DNA from: Thiobacillus sp.
GTDB taxonomy: Bacteria > Pseudomonadota > Gammaproteobacteria > Burkholderiales > Thiobacillaceae
Length of the DNA stretch: 64,000 nt
NCBI GenBank assembly: GCA_019459055.1
Contig: JAIBEI010000041.1
Location: forward strand, 126,863-190,862
Direction of reading: 5' to 3'
Shown one piece after another: positions 48,149 to 59,331 of this stretch. Below the pieces are notes generated by a model. The model searched no databases and was not told the origin of the DNA. It saw only the letters and a program-made list of their open reading frames with translations. Every line of letters starts with the position of its first letter. Within the stretch, counting starts at the first letter, position 1. The position numbers and the translations under genes are program-made.

Positions 48149-48955
48149 TTATTTCGATGCGGCGTCGACGCCGCGGCGCAACTCGGCCACCAGATGCCCG
48201 ACGCGGCTGGCGCACGCACCTTCCGGCGCGGATTCGATCTCGCTCACGATGCGGCTGCCCACCACCACGGCGTCGGCAATCCGCGCCACCGCCTCGGCGG
48301 TCGCCGCGTCGCGGATGCCGAAGCCCACGCCGACCGGCAGACTGCAATGCTTGCGAATCATGGCGATTTTTTGCGCCACTTCATCCATGTCGAGGTTGGC
48401 CGAGCCGGTCACCCCCTTGAGCGAGACGTAATAAATGAAGCCGCCCGCGACTGCCGCCACCTGCTCCACCCGCGATTCCGGCGTGGTCGGCGACAGCAGG
48501 AAAATCGGGTCGAGCCCGTGCGCCTTGAAAACGTCCGAAACCCCCGCCGATTCCTCCGGCGGAATATCCACCGTCAGCACGCCGTCCACCCCGGCCGCCT
48601 TCGCCGCCAGGGCAAAGGTCTCGTAGCCCATGTGCTCGATCGGGTTGGCATAGCCCATCAGCACCACCGGCGTCGTCGTGTTGGTCTTGCGGAATTCCGC
48701 CGTCATCGCCAGCACATCTTTGAGCCCGACCTTGTTCGCCAGCGCCCGCTCGGACGCCCGCTGGATCACCGGCCCGTCGGCCATCGGATCGGAAAACGGC
48801 ACCCCGAGTTCGATGATGTCGGCGCCCGCTTCCACCAGCGCGTGCATCAGCGGCACCGTCAGCCCCTTGCCGGGATCACCGGCGGTGATGAAGGGAATGA
48901 GGGCTTTCTTGTTGTGCGCTTTGAGCGCGATAAAGGTCTGGCCGATGCGGCTCAT
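48149..48955 (-). CDS. trpA: Tryptophan synthase alpha chain
   Basis: A 268-aa TIM-barrel enzyme that cleaves indole-3-glycerol phosphate to indole and G3P. Catalytic E49 and D60 are in [17 protein letters not shown]. Phosphate binding is at [16 protein letters not shown]. It is downstream of trpB in the trpF-trpB-trpA-accD run, but the trpB-trpA gap has been widened to 81 bp by a truncated REP-like repeat. Confidence 0.98.
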   Translation of the reverse strand: MSRIGQTFIALKAHNKKALIPFITAGDPGKGLTVPLMHALVEAGADIIELGVPFSDPMADGPVIQRASERALANKVGLKDVLAMTAEFRKTNTTTPVVLMGYANPIEHMGYETFALAAKAAGVDGVLTVDIPPEESAGVSDVFKAHGLDPIFLLSPTTPESRVEQVAAVAGGFIYYVSLKGVTGSANLDMDEVAQKIAMIRKHCSLPVGVGFGIRDAATAEAVARIADAVVVGSRIVSEIESAPEGACASRVGHLVAELRRGVDAASK

Positions 48956-48999
48956 GGTTCGGTCTTCTAAAAAAAGCTCTATTAAATTAATCCGCGGAT

Positions 49000-49036
49000 T
49001 GCACCGTTTGATGCCTGAAGGTGCACAGAGTGCACC

Positions 49037-49040
<4 letters not shown>
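49000..49040. repeat. Half copy of the REP-like palindrome, supplying the trpB stop codon
   Basis: GCACCGTTTGATGCCTGAAG and GGTGCACAGAGTGCACCCTAC match the right arm and loop of the family; the left GTAGGGTGCAC arm is absent. On the minus strand the terminal GTAGGG contributes the TAG stop of trpB (49037-49039). Confidence 0.75.
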
Positions 49041-50232
<1,192 letters not shown>

Positions 50233-50236
<4 letters not shown>

Positions 50237-50853
50237 GATGCTTCTTTTGCCTTCGCTATGAATTGCGCAATCAGGTACGCGTCCTTGATGCCTTTTGTGA
50301 CTTCGACGCCGGAGGACACGTCCACCGCCCACGGGCGCACGCGCCGCACCGCTTCGGCGACGTTGTCCGGCGTCAGCCCGCCTGACAGGATGATCGGCGT
50401 GGGCAGGGCCGGCGGGATCAGGCTCCAGTCGAAGCGTTCGCCGGTGCCGCCCGGCACGCTGGGCACATAGGCGTCGAGCAGCAGGCCGCGCGCGGCATCG
50501 AAGTCAGCCGCGCATTTTAGCAAATCCGTGTCCCGATTCACGCGCACCGCCTTGATATAGGGCCGGCCGAAACGCACGCAGTCGGCCGGCGTCTCGTCGC
50601 CGTGAAACTGCAGCAGGTCGAGCGGAATGGCCTGCAGCACCGATTCGATGAAGGCCGGTTCGGCATTGACGAACAGCCCGACCGCCTGCACGAACGGCGG
50701 CAACTCGCGCAGCAGCGCGGCGGCGGCGGCAATGCTCACATGACGCGGGCTTTTCTCGTAGAACACGAAACCCAGCGCATCCGCGCCGGCGTCGCAGGCG
50801 GCATGCAGGTCCTGCAGTCGGGTGATGCCGCAGATTTTTACGCGTACAGCCAT
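50233..50853 (-). CDS. trpF: Phosphoribosylanthranilate isomerase
   Basis: A 206-aa TIM barrel. The catalytic Cys is in VKICGITR (C8), and the general acid Asp is in [20 protein letters not shown]. The C-terminal [13 protein letters not shown] and VDVSSGVE bind phosphate. Third step of the tryptophan branch. The start lies inside the end of truA (16-base overlap), and the stop is coupled to trpB. Confidence 0.97.
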
Positions 50854-51617
50854 CGATCGGAGGTTTCCGGCAAGCCAAAGTGCGCAGGATACCGGATGTG
50901 GGTGAGATACAGTCCGGCGCCGTCGAAGGTAGGCGCGGCGAGCGTACGGTCGCGGCCGGCCAGGATCTCGCGCAGCCATTCGGGCGGCTGGCTGCCGGCG
51001 CCGACCTGGACGAGACAGCCCATGAGGTTGCGCACCATGTGGTGCAGGAAGCCGTCGGCATGGAAGTCGCATAAAAGGTAATCGCCGCGCCGCTCGACAT
51101 GCGCCCGCCGCAGTTCCTTGACCGGCGATTTGGCTTGGCAGGCTGCGGCACGAAAGGCGGAAAAATCGTGCTGTCCGATCAGATGCGCCGCGGCCAGGTT
51201 CATCGCAGCGGCATCGAGCGGGCGGTGATGCCAGCCGATCAGCCCGCGGTTGATCGCGGGTCGCACCGGGTGGTTCAACAGCACGTAGCGGTAGCCGCGA
51301 TGGGTGGCGGCAAACCGCGCATGAAAGTCCTCGTTGGCTTCGCGCGCCCACAGCACGGCCACGCCCGACGGTAGATGGCTGTTGACGCCGCGCACCCAGG
51401 CGGTCAGCGGGCGCTTCGCCGCGGTGTCGAAATGCACCACCTGCAGCGCGGCATGGACGCCGGTGTCTGTGCGTCCGGCGGCAATGATGCTTGTTTTTTC
51501 ACCGGCGATGACGGACACCGCGGCTTCCAGCGCATCCTGCACACCGCAGCCCTGCGGCTGCGACTGCCAGCCGCAAAAGCCGACGCCGCAATATTCCAGT
51601 CCCAATACGATTCTCAT
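50838..51617 (-). CDS. truA: tRNA pseudouridine(38-40) synthase
   Basis: A 259-aa pseudouridine synthase acting on the anticodon stem-loop. Catalytic D51 is in [27 protein letters not shown] and [17 protein letters not shown] are family signatures. The ATG at 51617 overlaps the stop of the membrane-protein gene upstream and gives the typical [11 protein letters not shown] start. The frame continues upstream without homology. Confidence 0.97.
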   Translation of the reverse strand: MRIVLGLEYCGVGFCGWQSQPQGCGVQDALEAAVSVIAGEKTSIIAAGRTDTGVHAALQVVHFDTAAKRPLTAWVRGVNSHLPSGVAVLWAREANEDFHARFAATHRGYRYVLLNHPVRPAINRGLIGWHHRPLDAAAMNLAAAHLIGQHDFSAFRAAACQAKSPVKELRRAHVERRGDYLLCDFHADGFLHHMVRNLMGCLVQVGAGSQPPEWLREILAGRDRTLAAPTFDGAGLYLTHIRYPAHFGLPETSDRWLYA

Positions 51618-52195
51618 ACCCAAACGACGACGAGCAACAAAAGCAAGCCCGCAAGTATGACGGCGCTGTCGCAGCCTTGCCAGCGTTCGGTGTGCAGGGT
51701 GTAGGTGGCGGGCCCCGCATCGTCCGGCAGCGGCGCGCGCAGCGCATCCAGCCAGCGCGTCGGTTTGGGCGCGTGTTCGACATAGTCCAGGGTCAGCCCC
51801 AGGCGCACCGCAAAGGCGCGGCGGTCGAAGCCGAGCCAGGCCAGCGGCCGGGCCAGCGCGTACAAGCCGTAAATCAGGCGGGGGCGGGACGTATAGGCCA
51901 GCAGCACCGCCAGCCCGGCCAGCAGCAGCACCAGCCGCCCGATTCGCAGCGCGCCTTGCTGCAGCCCCTCCACACTGGGGCTGGCCCATCCCAGCGACGG
52001 CCACAACGGGGTTCCCGGCAGGCTGTAGGCATAGGTGAGCAGCAGCACCGCCATCAGCCAGCGGGTACGGCGCAGCAGGCGCCAGCCTTCATGACGGGCC
52101 GGCGCAGACAGAAAGGCCGTCGCAGCGGCGACGGCCAGGATCATCAGCGGGGACAGCGCAGCGCGTTCCACCGCCACGGCCCACCCGCACCACAA
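51614..52195 (-). CDS. Integral membrane protein, possibly CbiQ/EcfT-like
   Basis: A 193-aa protein with five or so hydrophobic stretches. SRPRLIYGLYALARPLAWLGFDRRAFAVRLGLTLDYV resembles the T-component pattern of energy-coupling factor transporters (T..RDLI.AL..L..PL......P..A.RLALTLRFV). No partner ATPase or S-component is nearby, so the function is open. The start is a TTG at 52195, with no ATG available. It overlaps truA by four bases and lies 46 bp after fimV. Confidence 0.6.
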   Translation of the reverse strand: MWCGWAVAVERAALSPLMILAVAAATAFLSAPARHEGWRLLRRTRWLMAVLLLTYAYSLPGTPLWPSLGWASPSVEGLQQGALRIGRLVLLLAGLAVLLAYTSRPRLIYGLYALARPLAWLGFDRRAFAVRLGLTLDYVEHAPKPTRWLDALRAPLPDDAGPATYTLHTERWQGCDSAVILAGLLLLLVVVWV

Positions 52196-52241
52196 CAGGA
52201 TGCGGGCAGCCGGATGGGGGCATGCAAGGCCGGGAATACGC

Positions 52242-54596
52242 CTAACCCAGCGAACTCAGCATGCCTTTCGCGTCGGCCTTTTGCTTGTCGCTGCCTTCAG
52301 CCAGCACTTCGTTGAGAATTTCACGCGCGCCTTCCTTGTCGCCCATTTCCACATAGGCGCGGGCAAGGTCGAGCTTGGTTCCGGCTTCATCGAGCTCGAG
52401 GTCGTTGCCGCCGGCCTCGCCGAGGTCGAGGTCGAGGCCGCTGAAATCGAATTTGTTGTCCGGGCCGTTCTCTTCATCCTGGCCCAGGTCGAGTTTCAGC
52501 GTGTCATCGGCTGTCGCGGGCAAGTCCAGATCAGGCAGGTCGAAATCGAGTCCCAGGGGATCCATTGCCACGTAGCCGGCCTCGGGCGCCACGACCGCTT
52601 CGGGCTGCTTGTCGAAATTGAACACATGGCCCGCTGACTCGAATTCCAGCGGTCCGCTGGCCGCCACGACCTCGGGCTCAAGTTCGGGCTCGGGCTCGTC
52701 GGCAAACGTCACCGCTCCGCCGGCAACGGCGGCAGTGGCCGCCACCGTGGCGACCGCTGCTGCGGGCGCGGCGCTCGACTGTACGCCGCCATACAGCGGG
52801 TTGGTCGGATCGATGCTGCGGCCCATTTCGCAGGCCTTGTCCCACAGCGGGCTCGACTTGCTGCCCAGCGCGGCATAAAGCTCGCCGGCGACCGCTTCGA
52901 ACGTCGCGGTGTTGTGCCGTGCGGCGTAAATCTCAAGCAGCTTGACGCGGATCTCGTGGCGGTCCGGGTTGTTGTTGATGGCCTCCTTGAGGATTTCCTC
53001 GGCCTGCGCATCGCGGCCATAGGCCATGTACACCTCGGCTTCGGCGATGGGGTCGACATCGTGGGTATCGATGGTGCCCAGGCCCGCCTGGCTGAAGTCG
53101 GTGAGGAAGGAGGTGTCGCCGGTATTGACGCTACCACCCGATGCATCCCCGATAACGGTATTGGGCTGAATGTCGCCGCCGGTGATGAGGCTGTCGTCCA
53201 GCGCAGCAGCGCTTTTTTTGCGGCGACTGCCGCCTGCCAGCATCCACCACAACACGCCGCCCAGGCCAAGCGCGGCCAGGCCGCCCCCCCAGTAAAGCGG
53301 GCTGGCGAGCAAGGGGTCGTACCAGCGGTCGGAAGATGCGGATTCGGGAACGGCAGGCGGCGCCACAACGGCTGGCGCAATCGGTGCGGGAGCAGACGCT
53401 GCCGCAGCAGGGACAGCTGGGGCAGCAACCGGTGCTTCAGCCTGTGCCTGTTCCTTCAACTCGACCAGCTTCTGCATGTCCTGAATCTGTTTTTCCAGCG
53501 TGGCCACGCGCTGATCCGATTCCCGCAGCGAATTTTCGCGTGCGGTCGCATCCTCTTCCTGGGCGCGCAGCTTTTCCTGCAGGGTACGGGCTTCATCCGC
53601 TTTGCCCGCAGCACCGGCCGGCGGCGTAAGCTTGGACAGCTTCAGCACATCCTGCTGCGCTTCGGGCGCTGGCTTGGCACGGTCTTCCACCTTGGGCGTG
53701 ATCTTGCCGCTGCTGGCTTGGTCCGCAGTGGCCTTGGCCTCGGGGGCAGCGCTTACCGCCCCGGCCAGCTTCTGGCGATAGGCCCGCCAGTCTTCTGCCT
53801 GCAGCTTGATCTCACGCACCGCCTCCTGTTGTGGAATGGCGGCCACTTTTTCAACCGACGGCACCTTGAGCGTCTTGCCTGCCTTCAGGCGGTTCATGTT
53901 GCCGTCGAAAGCCTGGTCGTTCTCGCGGTAGAGCCCCAGCAGGGTCTGCTCCAAACTGACGCTTTCGGGACGCACGCGGCTGGCAATGCCCGTCAGCGTG
54001 TCACCCCGTTTGACCTTCACGCGATCTGGCGCCACGGTCTGCGGGGCTGGCGCGGGCTTGACGGCAGCCGTCGCCGGAGTCGCCGGAGTCGCCGGAGTCG
54101 CCGGAGCCGTCTGAGCTTGCGGAGCCGCCGCGGGTGCGGGCCTGGCAATGGGCGTTGGCGCAACAGCCACGGGCGCCACCGTCTGGACGCCAGCCATGCC
54201 AGGCGGGTCGAGCAGCATGGTGTATTCGCGCACCAGCCGTCCCGAGGCCCAGTTCAATTCGACCAGCATGTCGATGAAAGGATCGTTCACCGGGCGGCTG
54301 GAGCTGACCTTCAGCACCGCCTTGCCGTTGGGCTTCTTCGCGACGGTAAAACGGAGGGAGGACAGCACCGGAGCGAATTCGACGCGCGCATCGCGAAAGG
54401 CCTGATCGGAAGCAAGGCTGGCCGACAGGCTGTCGAGCTCGGCCTTGTCTGCCGCGAACAGTTCGATTTCCGCCGCGAGCGGTTGACCCAGCGCCGAAGT
54501 AACCGACAGCTTGCCCAGCCCGGCGGCGTGCGCCATCAGCGGCATGGCGATCAGGCCTGCGGCCACCAGTTGGGTGGTGAAGCACTTCAATTTCAT
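52242..54596 (-). CDS. fimV: FimV/HubP-type pole-organising protein
   Basis: A 784-aa protein. A signal peptide (about 1-24) is followed by the FimV N-terminal domain (GLGKLSVTSALGQPLAAEIELFAADKAELDSLSASLAS). A Pro/Ala/Thr linker comes next, then a LysM domain (VKRGDTLTGIASRVRP), a coiled coil (ARENSLRESDQRVATLEKQIQDMQKLVELK) and one membrane helix (WGGGLAALGLGGVLWWML). The tail is a large acidic cytoplasmic region with TPR-like units and a final FimV C-terminal domain (LDLARAYVEMGDKEGAREILNEVL). It supports type IV pilus function and polar localisation. Confidence 0.93.
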   Translation of the reverse strand: MKLKCFTTQLVAAGLIAMPLMAHAAGLGKLSVTSALGQPLAAEIELFAADKAELDSLSASLASDQAFRDARVEFAPVLSSLRFTVAKKPNGKAVLKVSSSRPVNDPFIDMLVELNWASGRLVREYTMLLDPPGMAGVQTVAPVAVAPTPIARPAPAAAPQAQTAPATPATPATPATAAVKPAPAPQTVAPDRVKVKRGDTLTGIASRVRPESVSLEQTLLGLYRENDQAFDGNMNRLKAGKTLKVPSVEKVAAIPQQEAVREIKLQAEDWRAYRQKLAGAVSAAPEAKATADQASSGKITPKVEDRAKPAPEAQQDVLKLSKLTPPAGAAGKADEARTLQEKLRAQEEDATARENSLRESDQRVATLEKQIQDMQKLVELKEQAQAEAPVAAPAVPAAAASAPAPIAPAVVAPPAVPESASSDRWYDPLLASPLYWGGGLAALGLGGVLWWMLAGGSRRKKSAAALDDSLITGGDIQPNTVIGDASGGSVNTGDTSFLTDFSQAGLGTIDTHDVDPIAEAEVYMAYGRDAQAEEILKEAINNNPDRHEIRVKLLEIYAARHNTATFEAVAGELYAALGSKSSPLWDKACEMGRSIDPTNPLYGGVQSSAAPAAAVATVAATAAVAGGAVTFADEPEPELEPEVVAASGPLEFESAGHVFNFDKQPEAVVAPEAGYVAMDPLGLDFDLPDLDLPATADDTLKLDLGQDEENGPDNKFDFSGLDLDLGEAGGNDLELDEAGTKLDLARAYVEMGDKEGAREILNEVLAEGSDKQKADAKGMLSSLG
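54070..54105. repeat. Four perfect 9-bp tandem repeats in fimV
   Basis: GTCGCCGGA repeated four times without error. On the coding strand it reads as PAT-type tripeptides in the linker before the LysM domain. Changes of one unit would keep the frame, so linker length could vary. Confidence 0.9.
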
Positions 54597-54727
54597 CCAG
54601 TATCTCCTTGTTCGCCCCGCGTGCCGGAGCTGTTGAATCCTTGACGCCTGTATTGACGGCTCGACGAGCGCAATCTTTAATGCACAAACCGCACCAGCCC
54701 GGAGCCTACTGTTCGGTCCTTGCCCAC

Positions 54728-55840
54728 TCAGGCTTCCAGCAGGATCCTCAGCATGCGGCGGAGCGGCTCCGCCCCGCCCCACAGCAGCTGGTCGCCCACG
54801 GTGAACGCGGTCAGATATTCCGGCCCCATGGTGAGCTTGCGCATGCGGCCGATCGGCACGGTCAGCGTGCCGGTCACCGCCGCCGGGGTGAGTTCGCGCA
54901 TGGTGAGCTCGCGGTCGTTGGGCACCACTTTCACCCACTGGTTGTGGGCGGCGATCAGGCTGTGGAGCTCGGCAAGCGGCACATCGCGGGTCAGCTTGAC
55001 GGTGAGCGCCTGCGAATGGCAGCGCATCGCACCGACGCGCACGCACAGGCCGTCGATGGGAATCGGCTTGTCGCTGCGGCGCATGATCTTGTTGGCCTCG
55101 GCCTGCGCTTTCCACTCTTCCTTCGACTGGCCGGACTCCAGCGCGACGTCGATCCAGGGAATCAGGTTGCCGGCCAGCGGCACCGGCCAGGCGTCGACCG
55201 GATAGCGGTCGGAACGGATGAAGTCGGCCACCTTGCGGTCGATTTCGAGGATCGCCGAGGCCGGGTCGTCGAGCAGGTCCGCGACTTCGGCATGCACCGC
55301 GCCCATCTGCCGGATCAGCTCGCGCATGTTGCGCGCACCGGCGCCGGAGGCCGCCTGATAGGTCATCGGCGACACCCATTCGACCAGGCCGGCGTCGAAC
55401 AGCCCGCCCATCGCCATCAGCATCAGCGACACCGTGCAGTTTCCGCCGACGTAGGTCTTCACTCCGTTGGCGATACCGTCCCGAATGACCTGGCCGTTGA
55501 CCGGGTCGAGGATGATGATGGCCTCGTCCTTCATCCGCAGCGTCGAGGCGGCATCGATCCAGTAGCCGTTCCAGCCAGCCTCGCGCAGCTTCGGATAGAC
55601 CTCTTTCGTGTAATCGCCGCCCTGGCAGGTGATGATGGTGTCGCACAGCTTCAGTTCGTCAATGCTGTTGGCGTCCTTCAATGGCGGCACGTCACGGCCG
55701 ATGTCGGGGCCCTTGCCGCCGACATTCGACGTGGTGAAGAACACCGGATCGATGTGGTCGAAATCGCGCTCTTCCTTCATGCGCCCCATCAGCACGGAAC
55801 CCACCATGCCACGCCAGCCGATCAGTCCTACCTTCATCAT
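54728..55840 (-). CDS. asd: Aspartate-semialdehyde dehydrogenase
   Basis: A 370-aa enzyme reducing aspartyl phosphate to the semialdehyde used for lysine, methionine, threonine and diaminopimelate. The NADP loop is [14 protein letters not shown], and catalytic C135 is in [11 protein letters not shown]. The ATG at 55840 is chosen because GGAG lies six bases before it; TTG or ATG codons a few codons upstream are possible. It follows leuB with a GTGAGG-type repeat between. Confidence 0.97.
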   Translation of the reverse strand: MMKVGLIGWRGMVGSVLMGRMKEERDFDHIDPVFFTTSNVGGKGPDIGRDVPPLKDANSIDELKLCDTIITCQGGDYTKEVYPKLREAGWNGYWIDAASTLRMKDEAIIILDPVNGQVIRDGIANGVKTYVGGNCTVSLMLMAMGGLFDAGLVEWVSPMTYQAASGAGARNMRELIRQMGAVHAEVADLLDDPASAILEIDRKVADFIRSDRYPVDAWPVPLAGNLIPWIDVALESGQSKEEWKAQAEANKIMRRSDKPIPIDGLCVRVGAMRCHSQALTVKLTRDVPLAELHSLIAAHNQWVKVVPNDRELTMRELTPAAVTGTLTVPIGRMRKLTMGPEYLTAFTVGDQLLWGGAEPLRRMLRILLEA

Positions 55841-55862
55841 GTTCATCTCCAATTAATCGGGG

Positions 55863-55920
55863 TAGGCGTGAGGGCGAGGCGTGAGGATTCCGTCCTCACC
55901 CCTGCCCCCTCACCCCTCAC
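55863..55920. repeat. GTGAGG-type palindromic repeat, supplying the leuB stop codon
   Basis: Units GGCGTGAGGGCGAGGCGTGAGG face CCTCACCCCTGCCCCCTCACCCCTCAC in inverted orientation; each arm is given by its parts here. On the minus strand the TGA of leuB (55917-55919) is the TGA within the first GTGAGG unit. The element resembles 57005-57068 and the arm in ileS. Confidence 0.75.
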
Positions 55921-56993
55921 AAACTTTTAACCACCGCGTCACCCATTTCGCTGCACGACACCTTCCGTGCGCCTTCGGTCCAGATGTCGCCGGTGCGCAG
56001 GCCCTGCGCAATCACTTTCTTCACCGCGTTCTCGATGCGATCGGCGGTCGCCAGGTCGGCGAAGGTGTAGCGGTACATCATCGCCACCGACAGGATGGTC
56101 GCCAGCGGATTCGCCAGGTTTTTCCCTGCGATGTCGGGCGCGGAGCCGTGGATCGGCTCGTACATACCCTTGTTGTCCTCGTCGAGCGAGGCCGACGGCA
56201 GCATGCCGATCGAACCCGACAGCATCGACGCCGCGTCGGACAGGATGTCGCCGAAGATGTTGCCGGTGACGATGGTGTCGAACTGCTTGGGCGCGCGGAT
56301 CAGCTGCATCGCCGCATTGTCGACGTACATGTGGGAGAGCGCGACCTCGGGGTAATCCTTCGCCACCTCGATCATCACTTCCTTCCACAACTCGGAGCAT
56401 TCCAGCACGTTGGCCTTCTCGACCGAGCACAGCTTTTTGCCGCGCTTCATGGCGATGCCGAACGCGACGTGCGCCACCCGGCGCACCTCGGATTCCGAAT
56501 ACAGCATGGTGTTGAAGCCGACGCGCTCGCTCCCCCCGGTTGGGCTTGGCCGAATTTCGATTCCGCGCGGCTGGCCGAAATACACGTCGCCAGTCAGTTC
56601 GCGCACGATCATGATGTCGAGGCCGGACACCACTTCGGGTTTCAGCGACGACGCGCCTGCCAGCTCGGGATACAGAATCGCCGGGCGCAGGTTGGCAAAG
56701 AGGTTCAGCTCCTTGCGGATGCGCAGCAGGCCGCGCTCGGGGCGCAGCGGGCGATCGAGCGCGTCGTACTGCGGCCCGCCGACGGCGCCGAGCAGCACCG
56801 CGTCGGCTGCGCGCGCGAGCGCAAGCGTCGCCGCCGGCAGCGGATCGCCCGCCGCATCGTAACCGGCGCCGCCGATGGGTGCGGTTTCCATTTCGATTTT
56901 CGCGCCTTCGGCACGCAAAACCTCCAGCACCTTGACGGCCTGGGCGACGATTTCGGGACCAATGCCGTCACCGGGGAGAACTGCTAATTTCAT
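55917..56993 (-). CDS. leuB: 3-isopropylmalate dehydrogenase
   Basis: A 358-aa NAD-dependent decarboxylating dehydrogenase of leucine synthesis. The N-terminus is [21 protein letters not shown]. The substrate site has [21 protein letters not shown]. The NAD site is [24 protein letters not shown]. The ATG at 56993 removes an upstream repeat-derived extension. The terminal TGA lies in a GTGAGG repeat, so the last residues (VVKSL) may be followed by what was once more sequence or a nearby original stop. Confidence 0.98.
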   Translation of the reverse strand: MKLAVLPGDGIGPEIVAQAVKVLEVLRAEGAKIEMETAPIGGAGYDAAGDPLPAATLALARAADAVLLGAVGGPQYDALDRPLRPERGLLRIRKELNLFANLRPAILYPELAGASSLKPEVVSGLDIMIVRELTGDVYFGQPRGIEIRPSPTGGSERVGFNTMLYSESEVRRVAHVAFGIAMKRGKKLCSVEKANVLECSELWKEVMIEVAKDYPEVALSHMYVDNAAMQLIRAPKQFDTIVTGNIFGDILSDAASMLSGSIGMLPSASLDEDNKGMYEPIHGSAPDIAGKNLANPLATILSVAMMYRYTFADLATADRIENAVKKVIAQGLRTGDIWTEGARKVSCSEMGDAVVKSL

Positions 56994-57004
56994 ATCAACT
57001 CCGT

Positions 57005-57068
57005 AAGGCGTGAGGCGAAAGGCGTGAGGCCGGGCGCCGACTGCCTCACCCCTCACGCCTCACCCTTC
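57005..57068. repeat. GTGAGG-type palindromic repeat between leuD and leuB
   Basis: GGCGTGAGGCGAAAGGCGTG and AGGCC on one side face CCTCACCCCTCACGCCTCAC on the other, enclosing a GC-rich loop. It occupies nearly all of the 79-bp leuD-leuB spacer and may fold in the leu mRNA. Confidence 0.75.
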
Positions 57069-57072
57069 ACCA

Positions 57073-57711
57073 TCAATTAAACAGCCACGGCGCTTCCTGC
57101 TTGCGCCGATCTTCGTACGCCTTGATCTTGTCGGCCTGAAGCAGGGTCAGGCCGATGTCGTCCAGGCCGTTCAACAGCCGGTGCTTGCGCCCGCCGTCAA
57201 CGTCAAATTTCAGTACCTCGCCGCCCGGCGTGGTCACGGTCTGCTTGTCCAGATCGACGACAAGGCGGTAGCCTTCGCTGGCTTCGCATTCGCGGAACAG
57301 GCGTTCGACCGCCGCGGCGTCGAGCACGATCGGCAGGATGCCGTTCTTGAAGCAGTTGTTGTAGAAGATGTCGGCGTAGGACGGCGCGATGATGGCGCGG
57401 ATGCCGTAGTCCTCCAGCGCCCACGGCGCGTGCTCGCGGCTCGAGCCGCAGCCGAAGTTGTCGCGCGCGAGCAGCACGGAAGCCCCCTTGTAGCGCGGGA
57501 AGTTCAGCACGAATTCCGGGTTCGGCTGGCGCGTGGCAGGGTCCATGCCCGGTTCGCCGTGGTCGAGGTAACGCCATTCGTCGAACAGGTTGGGACCGAA
57601 GCCGGCGCGCTTGATCGACTTCAGAAACTGCTTGGGGATGATGGCGTCGGTGTCGACGTTGGCGCGGTCGAGCGGCACCACCAGCCCATTGAGTGTGCTG
57701 AATGCCCGCAT
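57073..57711 (-). CDS. leuD: 3-isopropylmalate dehydratase small subunit
   Basis: A 212-aa swivelling domain of isopropylmalate isomerase. The signature is [41 protein letters not shown], with the N-terminal [22 protein letters not shown]. It pairs with LeuC. It follows the small entericidin gene by five bases. Confidence 0.98.
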   Translation of the reverse strand: MRAFSTLNGLVVPLDRANVDTDAIIPKQFLKSIKRAGFGPNLFDEWRYLDHGEPGMDPATRQPNPEFVLNFPRYKGASVLLARDNFGCGSSREHAPWALEDYGIRAIIAPSYADIFYNNCFKNGILPIVLDAAAVERLFRECEASEGYRLVVDLDKQTVTTPGGEVLKFDVDGGRKHRLLNGLDDIGLTLLQADKIKAYEDRRKQEAPWLFN

Positions 57712-57716
57712 GCTGG

Positions 57717-57851
57717 CTAGTTGCCCGCCTTGCTGCCGGCTTTCTCGATCGAGTCGCCCGCTTTCTGGACATCCTGACCAAAGCCTTCCATCGTATTGCA
57801 GCCCGCCAGGGTGAATGCAGCGGCCATCAAAACAGCGATCATTGATTTCAT
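57717..57851 (-). CDS. ecnB: Entericidin-like small lipoprotein
   Basis: A 44-aa protein. The lipobox is [11 protein letters not shown] (lipidation on the Cys at about residue 18), followed by [23 protein letters not shown], the amphipathic helix of entericidin A/B. Entericidins are cell-envelope lipoproteins linked with stress or lysis. A lone gene between leuC and leuD is a recurring placement in betaproteobacteria, so it probably rides on the leu transcript. A role in leucine synthesis is not implied. Confidence 0.85.
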   Translation of the reverse strand: MKSMIAVLMAAAFTLAGCNTMEGFGQDVQKAGDSIEKAGSKAGN

Positions 57852-57861
57852 GGTGTTCTCC

Positions 57862-59265
57862 TTAAAAGTTACGCACATCGACAAAATGCCCGGCACACGC
57901 GGCAGCGGCGGCCATCGCCGGACTGACCAGGTGGGTTCTGCCACCCTGCCCCTGCCGTCCTTCAAAATTGCGGTTGCTGGTCGAAGCACAGCGCTCACCC
58001 GGCTCCAGCCGGTCGGCGTTCATCGCCAGGCACATCGAGCAGCCCGGCTCGCGCCATTCGAAACCGGCCGCGACAAAAATCCTGTCCAGGCCTTCGGTCT
58101 CGGCCTGCTGCTTGACCAGCCCGGAACCCGGTACCACCATCGCCAGTTTGACGTTGGGCGCGACCTTGCGCCCCTTCGCCACGGCAGCGGCCTCGCGCAA
58201 ATCCTCGATGCGCGAATTGGTGCATGAGCCGATGAACACCTTGTCGACCGGGATCTCGGCAATCGACGTACCGGCCTGCAGACCCATGTATTCCAGCGCA
58301 CGCGTCCAGTCGTGCCGCTTGACCTCGCTCGGCGCGTCGGCCGGATTCGGCACGCGGCCGCCGATGGTCGTCACCATCTCGGGCGAGGTTCCCCAGGTGA
58401 CCTGCGGCTCGATCTTTGCGGCATCGAGCTCGATCACGCGGTCGAACGCCGCATCGGCATCCGAGTGCAGCGTGTTCCACCACGCCACCGCCTTGTCCCA
58501 TGCGTCTCCCTTGGGCGAATAGGGACGGCCCTTGACGTAGTCGATCGTGGTCTGGTCGACCGCCACCATGCCGGCGCGCGCGCCCGCCTCGATCGCCATG
58601 TTGCACAGGGTCATGCGGCCTTCCATCGACAGCGCGCGGATCGCCGAGCCGCCGAACTCCAGCGCGTAGCCGGTGCCGCCTGCGGTGCCGATCTCGCCGA
58701 TGACGGCGAGCGCAATGTCCTTGGCGGTGACGCCGCGGCCCAGCGCGCCGTCGACCTTGACCAGCATGGTCTTCGACGGCTTCTGCCACAGGCATTGCGT
58801 CGCCAGCACGTGCTCGACCTCGGAAGTGCCGATGCCGAAGGCGAGCGCACCGAACGCGCCATGGGTGGAGGTGTGCGAATCACCGCACACCACGGTCATG
58901 CCGGGCAGGGTCAGGCCCTCCTCGGGACCGATGACGTGGACGATGCCCTGGCGGATGTCGTCCATCCTGAATTCGGTGATGCCGAACTCGGCGCAGTTGG
59001 CGTCGAGCGTTTCGACCTGCAGGCGCGAGATCGGATCGGCGATGCCCTGGCTGCGGTCGGTCGTCGGCACATTGTGGTCTGGCACGGCAATGGCTGCCTC
59101 CACCCTGCGGGGGGTGCGCTGGGCCAGCTTCAGCCCCTCGAACGCCTGCGGGCTGGTGACTTCGTGCACCAGGTGGCGGTCGATATAGAGCAGCGTGGTG
59201 CCGTCGGCCTCGACGTGGACGACGTGGGCGTCCCACAGTTTCTGGAATAAGGTGAGTCCTGGCAT
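57862..59265 (-). CDS. leuC: 3-isopropylmalate dehydratase large subunit
   Basis: A 467-aa aconitase-family enzyme. The [4Fe-4S] cysteines are in [17 protein letters not shown] and [36 protein letters not shown] and [16 protein letters not shown] are typical. It isomerises 2- to 3-isopropylmalate with LeuD. It is the first gene of the leuC-ecnB-leuD-leuB-asd-fimV run. The 66-bp spacer to the MFS gene may carry its promoter; none is obvious. Confidence 0.98.
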   Translation of the reverse strand: MPGLTLFQKLWDAHVVHVEADGTTLLYIDRHLVHEVTSPQAFEGLKLAQRTPRRVEAAIAVPDHNVPTTDRSQGIADPISRLQVETLDANCAEFGITEFRMDDIRQGIVHVIGPEEGLTLPGMTVVCGDSHTSTHGAFGALAFGIGTSEVEHVLATQCLWQKPSKTMLVKVDGALGRGVTAKDIALAVIGEIGTAGGTGYALEFGGSAIRALSMEGRMTLCNMAIEAGARAGMVAVDQTTIDYVKGRPYSPKGDAWDKAVAWWNTLHSDADAAFDRVIELDAAKIEPQVTWGTSPEMVTTIGGRVPNPADAPSEVKRHDWTRALEYMGLQAGTSIAEIPVDKVFIGSCTNSRIEDLREAAAVAKGRKVAPNVKLAMVVPGSGLVKQQAETEGLDRIFVAAGFEWREPGCSMCLAMNADRLEPGERCASTSNRNFEGRQGQGGRTHLVSPAMAAAAACAGHFVDVRNF

Positions 59266-59331
59266 GCGGAATAAGGCGAGACAGCGCGTAAAACGCCGAT
59301 TATTTCATAGCTTGGCCTTTTTCCATCATTA

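Noticed and set aside
52914-54644. A 576-codon plus-strand frame over fimV
   Set aside because: Antisense to fimV; low-complexity RRSRRS stretches come from the fimV linker.
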